From the NCBI GenBank assembly GCA_016180235.1, contig JACPBQ010000003.1, positions 1-64,000 of the forward strand: 64,000 nucleotides of DNA. The letters are read 5' to 3'. This document shows, piece by piece, positions 1 to 7,792 of this stretch. The stretch's first letter is position 1; the number at the start of each line of letters is the position of its first letter. The position numbers were made by a program, and so were the translations under genes. The notes beneath the pieces were generated by a model. It ran no database searches and was not told the origin of the DNA. It was given only the letters and a program-made list of their open reading frames with translations. The stretch is from Candidatus Woesearchaeota archaeon (lineage in GTDB: Archaea > Nanobdellota > Nanobdellia > Woesearchaeales > GW2011-AR4).

Positions 1-81
1 CCGGTGTTCCGAAGAACCCCTGGACTTGCATGGCTTAATCGAATCCCAATAGCAGCAACCTCCCGCAGGATCAACGGGAAT
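1..81 (-). rRNA. rrs: 16S ribosomal RNA, 5' end (cut by window edge)
   Basis: The reverse complement begins with the archaeal small-subunit rRNA 5' signature: TTCCCGTTGATCCTGCGGG followed by AGGTTGCTGCTATTGGG, then the conserved GATTAAGCCATGCAAGTC. The usual helix-1 CCGG...CCGG is replaced by the compensated CCCG...CGGG. Only about 80 nt lie in the window; the gene continues past position 1. The mature 5' end is placed near 81 by comparison with the consensus ATTCCGG start. The first leader hairpin (77-96) overlaps this end. Confidence 0.93.
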
Positions 82-117
82 TGTTTGCACAATTCCGAGT
101 ATTTGATAATCAAATAC
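77..117. repeat. Two adjacent perfect palindromes at the 16S 5' end
   Basis: Arms GGAATTGT (77-84) and ACAATTCC (89-96) enclose TTGC. Arms GTATTTGA (99-106) and TCAAATAC (110-117) enclose TAA. The short loops and GGAA-type arms resemble the compound palindromes elsewhere in the window. The first arm includes the first bases of mature 16S rRNA, so in the precursor it could be a processing structure; that role is inference. Confidence 0.75.
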
Positions 118-201
118 ACCGGGAATTAAGCTTCTATGGTCGCATTATACAAAACTTCCCATACTTGACAGCAATCTCAAGTACGATCATAAACAATTTT
201 A

Positions 202-226
202 ATTTTAGAATTTAAATATCTAAAAT
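202..226. repeat. Inverted repeat in the rRNA leader
   Basis: Arms ATTTTAGA (202-209) and TCTAAAAT (219-226) flank TTTAAATA-type sequence. It lies in the 16S leader downstream of the rRNA TATA box and may be a leader processing hairpin. The rest of the stretch 118-305 holds the leader and promoter; no ORF is convincing there. Confidence 0.45.
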
Positions 227-261
227 ATGGGCGGTGATTTAGGTCTAATGAGAGTAATACT

Positions 262-273
262 CATATATTTAAA
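262..273 (-). promoter_or_regulatory. TATA box of the rRNA operon
   Basis: On the minus strand the sequence TTTAAATATATG, preceded by CGAAACA, fits an archaeal BRE/TATA element. It predicts a start near 240 and a leader of about 160 nt before 16S rRNA. Confidence 0.55.
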
Positions 274-305
274 TGTTTCGCTGGCTAAAATCCACAAAAT
301 AGGTA

Positions 306-1046
306 TTACTTGGCCAAGTTCCTGCTGATATTTTTTAATGCCTCTTTTAGTATTTTTTTGTTATTGTAGCCTTTTATTACCTTTTGCAATCTGGTTTTAC
401 TATAAATTTTATATTGCCTTATTGTTTTTGTTAATAATGGGACTGCCCTTATGACGTTATCGCAAATTGTTATCGTAGCTTTCTGAGCGCTCCTGGACAA
501 TGGATTTAATTCAACAACAATCACCTTTTTTCTGTTTTTAACTAAAGCTTCTGTCCTGTCCCCATCCTCCAAAGGCACAAAAACAACATCAGCCTTTAAA
601 ATTCCACCAGGATTTACATATCTCCTGTTTGAAGAGATGAATCTTATTTTTGCACTTTTTTTAGGCAATAGCACCTCTTTTGCGTTATGTTTGAGCAAAT
701 GGCCTTTTATTTTTATTTCTCTCTTTTTGGATGAATGGAAGATATTGACTTCTAATCTTGCATTGATTATTTTTGATAATTCGGCAATTTCTTCCGGAAT
801 TAAAGCGGCTGTGTTTCCGTTTACAGAAATGACTAAGCTTTTTGCCAATAACATCATTGCAGCAGCCGCTTCTATGGATTCTCCTGCAGGCTTTGTTGTT
901 TTTTCGCCGAGAAGATAGTCAAAAGCCTCTCCTCTTCCATGAGCTGCCAATCCGGCCAAAGAAGTTATGCCATCTTCAACTCCTTTGGCTATCTTTTCTC
1001 TTGCAGTTAAAGACAGATATCTCGGATGGCTTTTTGGGATTTTCAT
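306..1046 (-). CDS. 4-phosphopantoate--beta-alanine ligase (phosphopantothenate synthetase)
   Basis: Joins 4-phosphopantoate to beta-alanine with ATP in the archaeal route to coenzyme A, in the cytoplasm. The 246-residue product has the family features I recognise: an N-terminal HPRYLSLTARE segment, a central SVNGNTAAL nucleotide-binding-like segment near residue 74, VPLEDGDRTEAL near 156, and a late VELNPLSRSAQ stretch followed by ITICDNVIRA. Length is typical for this archaeal family (DUF137). The longest frame opens with TTG six bases earlier; the ATG at 1046 is preferred. It follows the pantoate kinase gene by about 80 nt on the same strand, which supports pairing of the two enzymes. Confidence 0.9.
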   Translation of the reverse strand: MKIPKSHPRYLSLTAREKIAKGVEDGITSLAGLAAHGRGEAFDYLLGEKTTKPAGESIEAAAAMMLLAKSLVISVNGNTAALIPEEIAELSKIINARLEVNIFHSSKKREIKIKGHLLKHNAKEVLLPKKSAKIRFISSNRRYVNPGGILKADVVFVPLEDGDRTEALVKNRKKVIVVELNPLSRSAQKATITICDNVIRAVPLLTKTIRQYKIYSKTRLQKVIKGYNNKKILKEALKNISRNLAK

Positions 1047-1123
1047 TTTCAATGTTTTTATATTGTTTTATTCTTGAATATTTTTTATTGGAATTATTTT
1101 GTTGTCAGGTATTTTTATTGGCG

Positions 1124-1981
1124 CTATAGCAAATGCGCCCCTTTGTCCTTAATTACCAGTTTTTTGCTTCCTTTGAACTTCTTATCGGAAAAAACTGCAT
1201 TCCCGAGCATTATCATCGATGCAGTCCCGTTATTATTTTCAATTTTTTTAATTACATTCTTTACATTTCCGCTCTTTAACAAACCGCTTTCCATTGTAAA
1301 CTCCTTGGATATCTTTATCAGGTTTTTCAGATTAATATCATCTTTATCCAGTTTTTTTATTTTATTCAATGATTTCAGGCCGGCTTTATTGATTTTGCTC
1401 CTTATTTTTTTATTTGAAATAACTTTTTTTGTATCTAATCTGCTGAAATACGCATAATGGACTGTTTTATTTTTTATCGGTAATTTTTCAGCCTTGAACA
1501 TATAGCTTGGCCTGTATTTTACCAAAAAACCGCCATAATGCTGGTTGATAACATCGCCCAAGCCGGTTAAATTCTCAACTTCTGAGATATGCGCAATCAA
1601 TGCCAGTTCTTTTTTGGTCTTTTTCAGCTTTAACAATTTGTTTAATGCATATGCTGCTGCCAATGCGCTTGCGCCGCTAAGCCCAAAACCGGAGCCCAAA
1701 GGCAATTCTGATTTTATATCCACGATGATTTTTTCATCTGTCAGTTTTTCTATGACTGAATCAACCGTGGGAAAATTTATTTTCTTGTTGTTGAAATAGA
1801 CAGCATTTTTGTTTTTTTTATTGTGTTCTTTATTGTTGGCTTCTCTTTTTATCGCAGCTATAACTCCTTTATCGACCGTAAAACCAAGCCCCAATGAGCC
1901 GGATTTAGCGGGATTTTTATTCTTTCTGATGGCAAAAACGCAGCTGATATTGCCGGGAGCAAAAGCTTTTGCAGAACTCAT
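1124..1981 (-). CDS. Pantoate kinase (GHMP family)
   Basis: Phosphorylates pantoate to 4-phosphopantoate, the first of the two archaeal replacement steps for bacterial PanC/CoaA. The 285-residue protein starts with SSAKAFAPGNIS, typical of GHMP kinase motif 1, and carries the glycine/serine-rich phosphate loop LPLGSGFGLSGASALA near residue 93. The start codon overlaps the stop of coaBC by four bases, so translation is probably coupled. Between a CoaBC gene and a phosphopantothenate synthetase gene, pantoate kinase is the only sensible GHMP substrate class; other GHMP kinases (mevalonate, homoserine) are unlikely. Confidence 0.9.
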   Translation of the reverse strand: MSSAKAFAPGNISCVFAIRKNKNPAKSGSLGLGFTVDKGVIAAIKREANNKEHNKKNKNAVYFNNKKINFPTVDSVIEKLTDEKIIVDIKSELPLGSGFGLSGASALAAAYALNKLLKLKKTKKELALIAHISEVENLTGLGDVINQHYGGFLVKYRPSYMFKAEKLPIKNKTVHYAYFSRLDTKKVISNKKIRSKINKAGLKSLNKIKKLDKDDINLKNLIKISKEFTMESGLLKSGNVKNVIKKIENNNGTASMIMLGNAVFSDKKFKGSKKLVIKDKGAHLL

Positions 1982-3198
1982 TTTAGCATGTCCAGAACTT
2001 TGTTTGCAATGATCCTTTTGTCTGAAAGGCCGATATGCTTTGTATTCTTCCTTTTGTCAACGATAAAGACCTCATTTGTGTCCGTGTCAAAGCCCCTTCC
2101 TTCTTTTCCGACGTCATTTGCAACGACAAGATCGGCATTTGCGCTTTTCAGCAGTTCATATGCTCGATATGTCAATTGGTTTTTACCGACCATATATTCC
2201 GCCTTGAAGCCCACCAAAAAAACATCTTTGTTCATGTTTTTTATCTTTTCAAATATTTTTGTTGTTGGAGAAAGCTCTAAATTCAATGTTTCAAAGCTTT
2301 TGAGCTTTCTTTTTGCCTTGTTGCTGACCATAAAATCAGAAACAGCCGCGGCATGAATCATTGCATCCTTGTCTTTGATGTTTTTTTTGATTTCATTGAG
2401 CAAGTCTTTGACATTATTGATTTTTATATCCTTGAAATGATACTGCGGCTCTATGGAATTGCTGCCCCTTATCAATGTAACTTCTGCCCCTCGCAAAAAT
2501 GCCTCTTCCGCAATGTAAGTCCCCATCTTTCCCGAGCTTTTGTTTGTAATGACCCTTACAGGATCGATTTCCTCGGATGTCGCCCCTGCAGTTACCAGGA
2601 TTTTTTTCCCGGCTAAATTATTTCTCCTTGCAATTATAGACTTTATCCTGTCAGCTATCTTATCCAGATTGGCCAGCCTGCCCATGCCTTTATAGCCGCA
2701 GGCCAGGTCGCCGTATTCTGGCTCGACAAACTCGTATTTTAACTCTTTCAGCCTTTTGATATTATGCTGCAAGATTGGATTTTTCCACATCTTTACGTTC
2801 ATTGCAGGGCATATAAGCACGGTAGCATTAGTCGCCATTATGCTTGTTGTCAGCAGGTCGTCTGCTATGCCGTTAGCTATTTTTCCGATTATATTTGCGG
2901 TTGCAGGGCAGATTAAGAACAAATCAGCGATATCGGCCAAAGAAATATGCTTTATCGGCTTGTTTTTTTTGATGTAATCCTTATAATCAATATTGGGTTC
3001 GAATAAGCTGTCCCTGACTTCATTTCCTGATGCTTTTTTAAAATCTTTCTTGTCGGCTAGCTTTTCAGCGGAATTGGTCATTATCACATGCACGTTTGCC
3101 CCCGAAGTTTTTAGTTTTTTTATTAAGTCAAGGACTTTGTAGCATGCAATTCCTCCAGTTACCCCTATCACGATGTTTTTGTTTTTTAAGCTCTCCAT
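1978..3198 (-). CDS. coaBC: Bifunctional phosphopantothenoylcysteine decarboxylase / phosphopantothenate--cysteine ligase
   Basis: Makes phosphopantothenoylcysteine and decarboxylates it to 4'-phosphopantetheine. The N-terminal flavoprotein half shows GVTGGIACYK near residue 11, the PAMN motif near 132 and the mobile-loop cysteine in ACGYKGMG. The ligase half begins near 200 with VLVTAGATSEEIDPVR and NKSSGKMG and ends with the VANDVGKEGRGFD region. Its 406 residues match full-length Dfp/CoaBC. A TATA box lies 23 nt before the ATG, so it probably starts its own leaderless transcript and continues into pantoate kinase. Confidence 0.95.
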   Translation of the reverse strand: MESLKNKNIVIGVTGGIACYKVLDLIKKLKTSGANVHVIMTNSAEKLADKKDFKKASGNEVRDSLFEPNIDYKDYIKKNKPIKHISLADIADLFLICPATANIIGKIANGIADDLLTTSIMATNATVLICPAMNVKMWKNPILQHNIKRLKELKYEFVEPEYGDLACGYKGMGRLANLDKIADRIKSIIARRNNLAGKKILVTAGATSEEIDPVRVITNKSSGKMGTYIAEEAFLRGAEVTLIRGSNSIEPQYHFKDIKINNVKDLLNEIKKNIKDKDAMIHAAAVSDFMVSNKAKRKLKSFETLNLELSPTTKIFEKIKNMNKDVFLVGFKAEYMVGKNQLTYRAYELLKSANADLVVANDVGKEGRGFDTDTNEVFIVDKRKNTKHIGLSDKRIIANKVLDMLK

Positions 3199-3220
3199 TG
3201 TAAAACAAGAAGGAATATTG

Positions 3221-3230
3221 GTTTATAAAT
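3221..3230 (-). promoter_or_regulatory. TATA box of coaBC
   Basis: ATTTATAAAC on the minus strand ends 23 nt upstream of the coaBC ATG, the spacing expected for a leaderless archaeal transcript. Confidence 0.6.
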
Positions 3231-3239
3231 GTTGTTTTG

Positions 3240-4007
3240 TCAATGAAAACTATGCCTGTCTTCCGGAAAATTTTTTTCTTTGACTTCCTTGATATAATTT
3301 TCAAACGCTTTCTTCATTTCTATCCCTAAATCTACATACCTTTTCGCAAACTTAGGGCTTAATTTGTCATATAAGCCAAGCATGTCATTGCATACCAAAA
3401 CCTGGCCGTCGCAGTCAGGCCCTGCTCCAATGCCTATTGTCGGTATTTTTATTGTATCGGTGATTTTTTTTGCCAAATCCCTGGGAACACATTCCAGAAC
3501 TAGGCTAAAACATCCGGCTTCATCGCATTGCTTTGCCAATTCCAGTATCTCATTTGCCGTTTTTTCGTCTTTGCCCTGCACTTTGAACTCTTTTGTTTGA
3601 GGAGTCAATCCAATATGCCCCATTACCGGAATATTGTTGTCAACCAAAAACCTTGCAATTTCCGGCCTGTTTTCGATCTTAACGGCATCTGCCCCGACTT
3701 TCATTAACGCTTCAGCATTTAATGCCGCATCTTCATTGCTGTCGAAAGTTCCGACAGGCATGTCTGCAACTATCAATGCATTTTTTGTTCCTCTTGCCAC
3801 AGCGCTCGTATGCCTCAGCATGTCTTCCATGGTGACGCTTAGGGTATTGTCATATCCCAGAATAACCATCCCTAAGCTGTCTCCAATAAGGATTATATCT
3901 ATTCCTGACTCATCTTCAATTTTTGAAGTAAAATAATCATAGCCTGTAAGCATGGCTATTTTTTCTTTCCCTTTCATTGATTTTATTTTTTCTGCTGTGG
4001 TTTTCAT
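3240..4007 (-). CDS. panB: 3-methyl-2-oxobutanoate hydroxymethyltransferase
   Basis: Transfers a hydroxymethyl group from methylenetetrahydrofolate to 2-oxoisovalerate to give ketopantoate. The 255-residue TIM-barrel protein has the family signature GDSLGMVILGYDNTLSV near residue 42, the ligand-binding HIGLTPQ segment and the GIGAGPDCDGQVLV motif near 195. Length is normal. It is the promoter-proximal gene of the CoA block but is separated from coaBC by a second TATA box. Ketopantoate reductase, the next enzyme, is not in the window. Confidence 0.95.
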   Translation of the reverse strand: MKTTAEKIKSMKGKEKIAMLTGYDYFTSKIEDESGIDIILIGDSLGMVILGYDNTLSVTMEDMLRHTSAVARGTKNALIVADMPVGTFDSNEDAALNAEALMKVGADAVKIENRPEIARFLVDNNIPVMGHIGLTPQTKEFKVQGKDEKTANEILELAKQCDEAGCFSLVLECVPRDLAKKITDTIKIPTIGIGAGPDCDGQVLVCNDMLGLYDKLSPKFAKRYVDLGIEMKKAFENYIKEVKEKNFPEDRHSFH

Positions 4008-4030
4008 CTGAAACAGGGTTTTATTCAGCC

Positions 4031-4040
4031 ATTTATAAAA
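4031..4040 (-). promoter_or_regulatory. TATA box of panB
   Basis: TTTTATAAAT on the minus strand lies 24 nt before the panB start codon, consistent with a leaderless mRNA. Confidence 0.6.
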
Positions 4041-4111
4041 GTTATTTTATTGGCGGATTTTTAAATTATTATTTTTGATTGAATTGTTCATGGCATTTTT
4101 TATACAACGGA

Positions 4112-4352
4112 ATACCACCAATGAAACATTGGTGGTATGCACGCGAAAATGCACAGCATTTTCGGTGTCCTGAAAATCCAAAAGGATTTTCATGAAGTAG
4201 TGCTCGAAAACCACCCATCATGTTGGTGGCATTCAGTGAATTGCGAGCAACGAGACAAAACGAAGTTGCTCGTTGCATCTCACTGTCAAAAACCACGCAA
4301 CGTCATAGCTAATAAAAGCATGCCACCCATCTCTGATGGGTGGTTTTTGACA
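4112..4352. repeat. Compound palindromic element A
   Basis: The 407-nt gap between panB and the GH130 gene is filled by nested palindromes. Perfect arms: ATACCACCAATG/CATTGGTGGTAT (4112-4138, loop AAA); CGAAAATGC/GCATTTTCG (4144-4164, loop ACA); TGAAAATCC/GGATTTTCA (4171-4192, loop AAAA); GAGCAAC/GTTGCTC (4245-4271) inside CAGTGA/TCACTG; and CCACCCATC/GATGGGTGG (4323-4343, loop TCT). The last lies near an outer pair TGTCAAAAACCA (4284-4295) / TGGTTTTTGACA (4341-4352). Open frames through it on both strands have no coding character. Confidence 0.85.
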
Positions 4353-4382
4353 TTATCGGGTTTTGCCGCATCCAAGCACAAT

Positions 4383-4391
4383 TTTTATATA
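4383..4391 (+). promoter_or_regulatory. TATA box of the GH130 gene
   Basis: TTTTATATA precedes the chosen ATG at 4415 by 24 nt. This spacing is the reason for choosing that start over an in-frame ATG at 4340 that falls inside the palindromic element. Confidence 0.6.
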
Positions 4392-4414
4392 CTAGTATTC
4401 AGATAGAAATAATC

Positions 4415-5443
4415 ATGGCAATCGGGGTAAAAAAAGAGGGGATAATTCTAAAGCCTACAGAGCTGGAATTTGAGAGCCAAGGCGTCCTTAATCCTGCATG
4501 CATGCAGATAGGCAATAAGGTGCATATGTTCTACAGGGCTGTAAGAAAAGGCAATCATTCAAGTATAGGCTACTGTAAATTAGAAGGACCGTTAAAAGTC
4601 GTGGAAAGGTCAAATAAGCCGATACTCTATCCGGAGCATAAGTTTGAAAGACAGGGAACTGAAGACCCTAGGATTGTTTTTATTGATGGCGCCTATTACA
4701 TGACTTATACAGGATACGACGGCAAGAGCGTCAGGATTGGGTGTGCTACAAGCAAAGACCTCAGGAAATTCAGGAAGATGGGAGCAATAATCCCAAAGAT
4801 AACCTATGACGATGCAGAAGACCATTTCCGCTCCTGCGGCAGGCTTAAAGACCGCTATTTCCTTTTTGAATCATATTATAAGGATAGGGTGGGCAAGAGC
4901 GTTCTTTTATGGGACAAGGATGCTATATTATTCCCTAAAAAAATAAACGGAAAATTTGCAATGCTTCACCGGATTCTTCCGGATATACAGATTATATACT
5001 TCAAAGACTTCAAAGACCTGACTCTGGATTATTGGGAAAAACATTTCAGCACTTTGTGCGATCATATTGTGCTTGAATCAAAGCATTGGTATGAGACAAG
5101 GAACATAGGGGGAGGAGCACCCCCAATACAGACAAAAAAGGGCTGGCTGCTCATCTATCATGCTGTTGATGATATGGACAAGGGAAGGACATACCGCGCA
5201 GGAGCAGCACTGCTTGACAGGAAAGATCCCAGGAAAGTCCTTGGGCACCTGCATGAACCGCTTTTCTCGCCTGATGAGGAATGGGAGCGTGACGGGGTGG
5301 TCAATAATGTTGTTTTTCCGACAGGAACTGCATTGTTCGGCAAAAAGCTTTACATATACTACGGCGCAGCTGACAGGTACATCGCAGCAGCATCCGTGAA
5401 TATAGATCATCTGCTGGAATCCCTGACAAAAAAAGAGAGATAG
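4415..5443 (+). CDS. Glycoside hydrolase family 130 protein (mannoside phosphorylase/hydrolase-like)
   Basis: GH130 enzymes phosphorolyse or hydrolyse beta-mannosides on a five-bladed beta-propeller. The 342-residue product shows successive blade motifs: an N-terminal NPACMQIGNKVHMFYRA, the EDPR motif of the active site in QGTEDPRIVF near residue 82, YYMTYTGYDG near 95, and the late IYYGAADRYIAAA segment near 315. No signal peptide, so cytoplasmic. It heads a same-strand run with a SIS protein and a six-hairpin glycosidase and faces GT4 glycosyltransferases, a grouping that suggests turnover of a mannose- or glucose-containing glycan. Substrate cannot be read from sequence. Confidence 0.85.
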   Translation: MAIGVKKEGIILKPTELEFESQGVLNPACMQIGNKVHMFYRAVRKGNHSSIGYCKLEGPLKVVERSNKPILYPEHKFERQGTEDPRIVFIDGAYYMTYTGYDGKSVRIGCATSKDLRKFRKMGAIIPKITYDDAEDHFRSCGRLKDRYFLFESYYKDRVGKSVLLWDKDAILFPKKINGKFAMLHRILPDIQIIYFKDFKDLTLDYWEKHFSTLCDHIVLESKHWYETRNIGGGAPPIQTKKGWLLIYHAVDDMDKGRTYRAGAALLDRKDPRKVLGHLHEPLFSPDEEWERDGVVNNVVFPTGTALFGKKLYIYYGAADRYIAAASVNIDHLLESLTKKER

Positions 5444-5453
5444 TTCTGGGCTT

Positions 5454-6461
5454 ATGAACAACAAAGAGGCAAAATACAGAAAATTCGCGCTTGTAGGGGA
5501 GATGCTTGAAACGCCATCAATAATAAAAAATTTCAATTCTGGAAACACTGAAAGGCCATTTAAATCTATAAAAAAAACAAAAAGGCTTTTTCTTACTGGA
5601 GAAGGCTCGTCAAGGATTTTTCCGGCAAAAAACATGATTTATAACGGGCTGATGGGAGGTTCGGGGCTAACAATCCATACGGAGAGTGCGAGGCAGGCGG
5701 CAGAATTAAATCTAAAAGATTGGACTTTGTTTGCCGCTTCCAACTCTGGAAAAACAAAAGAAGTAATATCATTGTTCAAAAACAAAAAAACTTATGCAAA
5801 ATTTGCATTGACGCAAGACAAAAATACAATATTAAAAAAATATTGCAAAAAGATTTATCTTTTGGATTGCGGGGAGGAAAAAGCAGTCTCCGCGACAAAA
5901 AGTGTTATTGAAGAAGCCTTGTTTTACCAAAGCCTCTTATTAAAATTGCAAGGCAAAACTATTGCTAAAAACAGATTAAATGAGCTTTCGTCAAAAGCCA
6001 ATAAAGTTTTAACAATGAAAATTGATGACAGAATAGTATCAAATCTTTCTAAATCCAAAGTATTGTATTTTTCCGGCCGAAATAACGGAGTTGCGGAAGA
6101 GGCCGCATTAAAGGCTAATGAGATAACCGGGAAAAAGTCATGCTATCTTGAAGGGACTTATGCAGTGCATGGGATAGAGGAGGCAATGGATAAAAATGAG
6201 GCAGTTATAATTATAGAGCCGTTTAAGGAAGAGGAAAAAAAATTTAGAGAGGTCCTGGTCAATGGGATAAAAATGCCGGTTATTGCAATAAGCAAAAGGA
6301 AAACTTTATTTCCTGCAATCAAAATACCTTCAATGCCGGGCTATGACGGCTATTTGCAGCTTTTGGCATGCTGGAATCTGCTTGTTGAAATAGGCATTAG
6401 TTTGGGAATCAATATTGACAGGCCAAAACGAGCAAGAAAAATAGGGAATGAATTGAAATAA
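5454..6461 (+). CDS. Double SIS-domain sugar-phosphate protein
   Basis: The 335-residue protein has two sugar isomerase (SIS) domains like the C-terminal half of GlmS. The first contains LTGEGSSRIF near residue 46 and AASNSGKTKEV near 92; the second contains LYFSGRNNGVAEEAALKANEI near 200 and GTYAVHGIEEA. No glutaminase domain is present, so it is not a complete GlmS; deaminase, isomerase or regulator are all possible. It starts 10 nt after the GH130 gene, so the two are probably co-transcribed. Confidence 0.8.
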   Translation: MNNKEAKYRKFALVGEMLETPSIIKNFNSGNTERPFKSIKKTKRLFLTGEGSSRIFPAKNMIYNGLMGGSGLTIHTESARQAAELNLKDWTLFAASNSGKTKEVISLFKNKKTYAKFALTQDKNTILKKYCKKIYLLDCGEEKAVSATKSVIEEALFYQSLLLKLQGKTIAKNRLNELSSKANKVLTMKIDDRIVSNLSKSKVLYFSGRNNGVAEEAALKANEITGKKSCYLEGTYAVHGIEEAMDKNEAVIIIEPFKEEEKKFREVLVNGIKMPVIAISKRKTLFPAIKIPSMPGYDGYLQLLACWNLLVEIGISLGINIDRPKRARKIGNELK

Positions 6462-6554
6462 AAAAATGCCAATAAAATACGTCATAATCAATAATAAACA
6501 ATATTAAATAACAAAACAAAAATAATAAAAAAACAATAAAAATCAGCTTATCCG

Positions 6555-6592
6555 GCATTTTTGCGATAAATGCTATTTGCAAGCAAAAATGC
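6555..6592. repeat. Inverted repeat in the SIS-glycosidase gap
   Basis: Arms GCATTTTTGC (6555-6564) and GCAAAAATGC (6583-6592) flank an 18-nt loop. The rest of the 6462-6694 gap is A-rich with no supported gene. The hairpin could act in transcript termination or belong to the palindromic family; neither is shown. Confidence 0.5.
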
Positions 6593-6694
6593 GATATGAT
6601 TGATAATTTTAATTTCAATGCATAAAGATATTAAAAGTGGAATAGATAATGACTTAACAAATAGTTGTTAAATCTGATATATCACTTGCTAAGA

Positions 6695-7792
6695 ATGATG
6701 GAAAAATGCTATGAATCTGCAAAGGAAGTAATAAGGATATGCTCCACCAAGCACGGCCTTTTTGCTTCAGGTGGCATAGACGGCTACAATGCCGTATGGG
6801 CAAGGGACAGCATGATAAGCTTTCTTGGAGCCAGCTTGGTCAAAGACAGCTTATTCAGGAACACATTCAGGCAAAGCATCATTACCCTCTCAATTAATCA
6901 GGCAAAAACAGGACAGATTCCTAATGCAGTGGACAAATTCAGCAAAAGAAAGCCGCATGTTGATTTTGCATCCATAGACTCTTCATTGTGGTATATAATC
7001 GGCCATTATACCTACAAAAAAAGGTATAATGACAATTTCTTGTTTAAAAAATACAAAAATAACATAGACCGGGCTTTATTGTGGCTTAGATGCCAGGACA
7101 CGGGGGAAAAAGGAATGCTGACCCAGCTTCCCACATCTGACTGGCAGGACGCTTTCCCGCACAAATATGGCTATACTATAAACACCCAGGCATTATATTA
7201 TAAGGTTCTGGCTTTGACCGGAATTGCCAAAGATGCTAAGAAATTAAATTTTGCAGTTAACGAAGCCGAGGACTCAAGACTGTGGAATGGAAATTTTTAT
7301 CTTCCTTACCGGTGGAAAAACCATAATAAATATTTGGAAATGGGCGATTGGTTTGACAGCTTGGGCAATCTGCTTGCAATAATATTTGATTTGGCAGATA
7401 AGGCAAAAGCCCGGAAAATTTTGTCTCATATTGAAAAAAGCAAAATTAATGAGCCTTACCCGGTAAAAGCAGTTTATCCCCCCATAAGGAAAGGAAGCAG
7501 ATACTGGCAGGATTACTTTGAAGACAGCGATGCAAAAAAGCCTTACAATTACCTCAACGGTGGAATTTGGACATATATAGGGGCATTTTACGTTTTAAGC
7601 TTGATTAAGCTGAAAAAATTCAGCAAAGCAAAAAAAGAGCTGGAAAAGCTTGCAAAAGCAAACCTGGACGGCAATTTTGCCGAATGGATAAGCCCTTTGA
7701 CAAAAGAGCATTTTGGAAAGCTCCAGGCATGGAACGCAGGAACGTATATCCTGGCCTATGAATCATTCAAAAAGAAAAAAATTCTAATCTAA
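6695..7792 (+). CDS. Six-hairpin glycosidase, glycogen-debranching/glucoamylase-like
   Basis: The 365-residue product looks like an (alpha/alpha)6 glycosidase of the amylo-1,6-glucosidase or GH15 type. Family-like features are GYNAVWARDSM near residue 28 (the WxRD motif of substrate-binding loops), DSSLWYIIG near 104, SDWQDAFP near 150 (a likely catalytic-acid region), and the C-terminal KLQAWNAGTYILAYE. No signal peptide. The longest frame opens at a TTG (6665); the paired ATGs at 6695/6698 are preferred. Its 3' end overlaps the convergent glycosyltransferase gene by 9 bp. Confidence 0.75.
   Translation: MMEKCYESAKEVIRICSTKHGLFASGGIDGYNAVWARDSMISFLGASLVKDSLFRNTFRQSIITLSINQAKTGQIPNAVDKFSKRKPHVDFASIDSSLWYIIGHYTYKKRYNDNFLFKKYKNNIDRALLWLRCQDTGEKGMLTQLPTSDWQDAFPHKYGYTINTQALYYKVLALTGIAKDAKKLNFAVNEAEDSRLWNGNFYLPYRWKNHNKYLEMGDWFDSLGNLLAIIFDLADKAKARKILSHIEKSKINEPYPVKAVYPPIRKGSRYWQDYFEDSDAKKPYNYLNGGIWTYIGAFYVLSLIKLKKFSKAKKELEKLAKANLDGNFAEWISPLTKEHFGKLQAWNAGTYILAYESFKKKKILI

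Noticed and set aside
4137-4406. Open frames on both strands across 4069-4406
   Set aside because: They run through the compound palindromic element and have no domain, composition or promoter support.
6409-6618. Hydrophobic minus-strand ORF of 69 residues
   Set aside because: Lies in A-rich DNA and antisense to the SIS gene end; hydrophobicity follows from T-rich codons.
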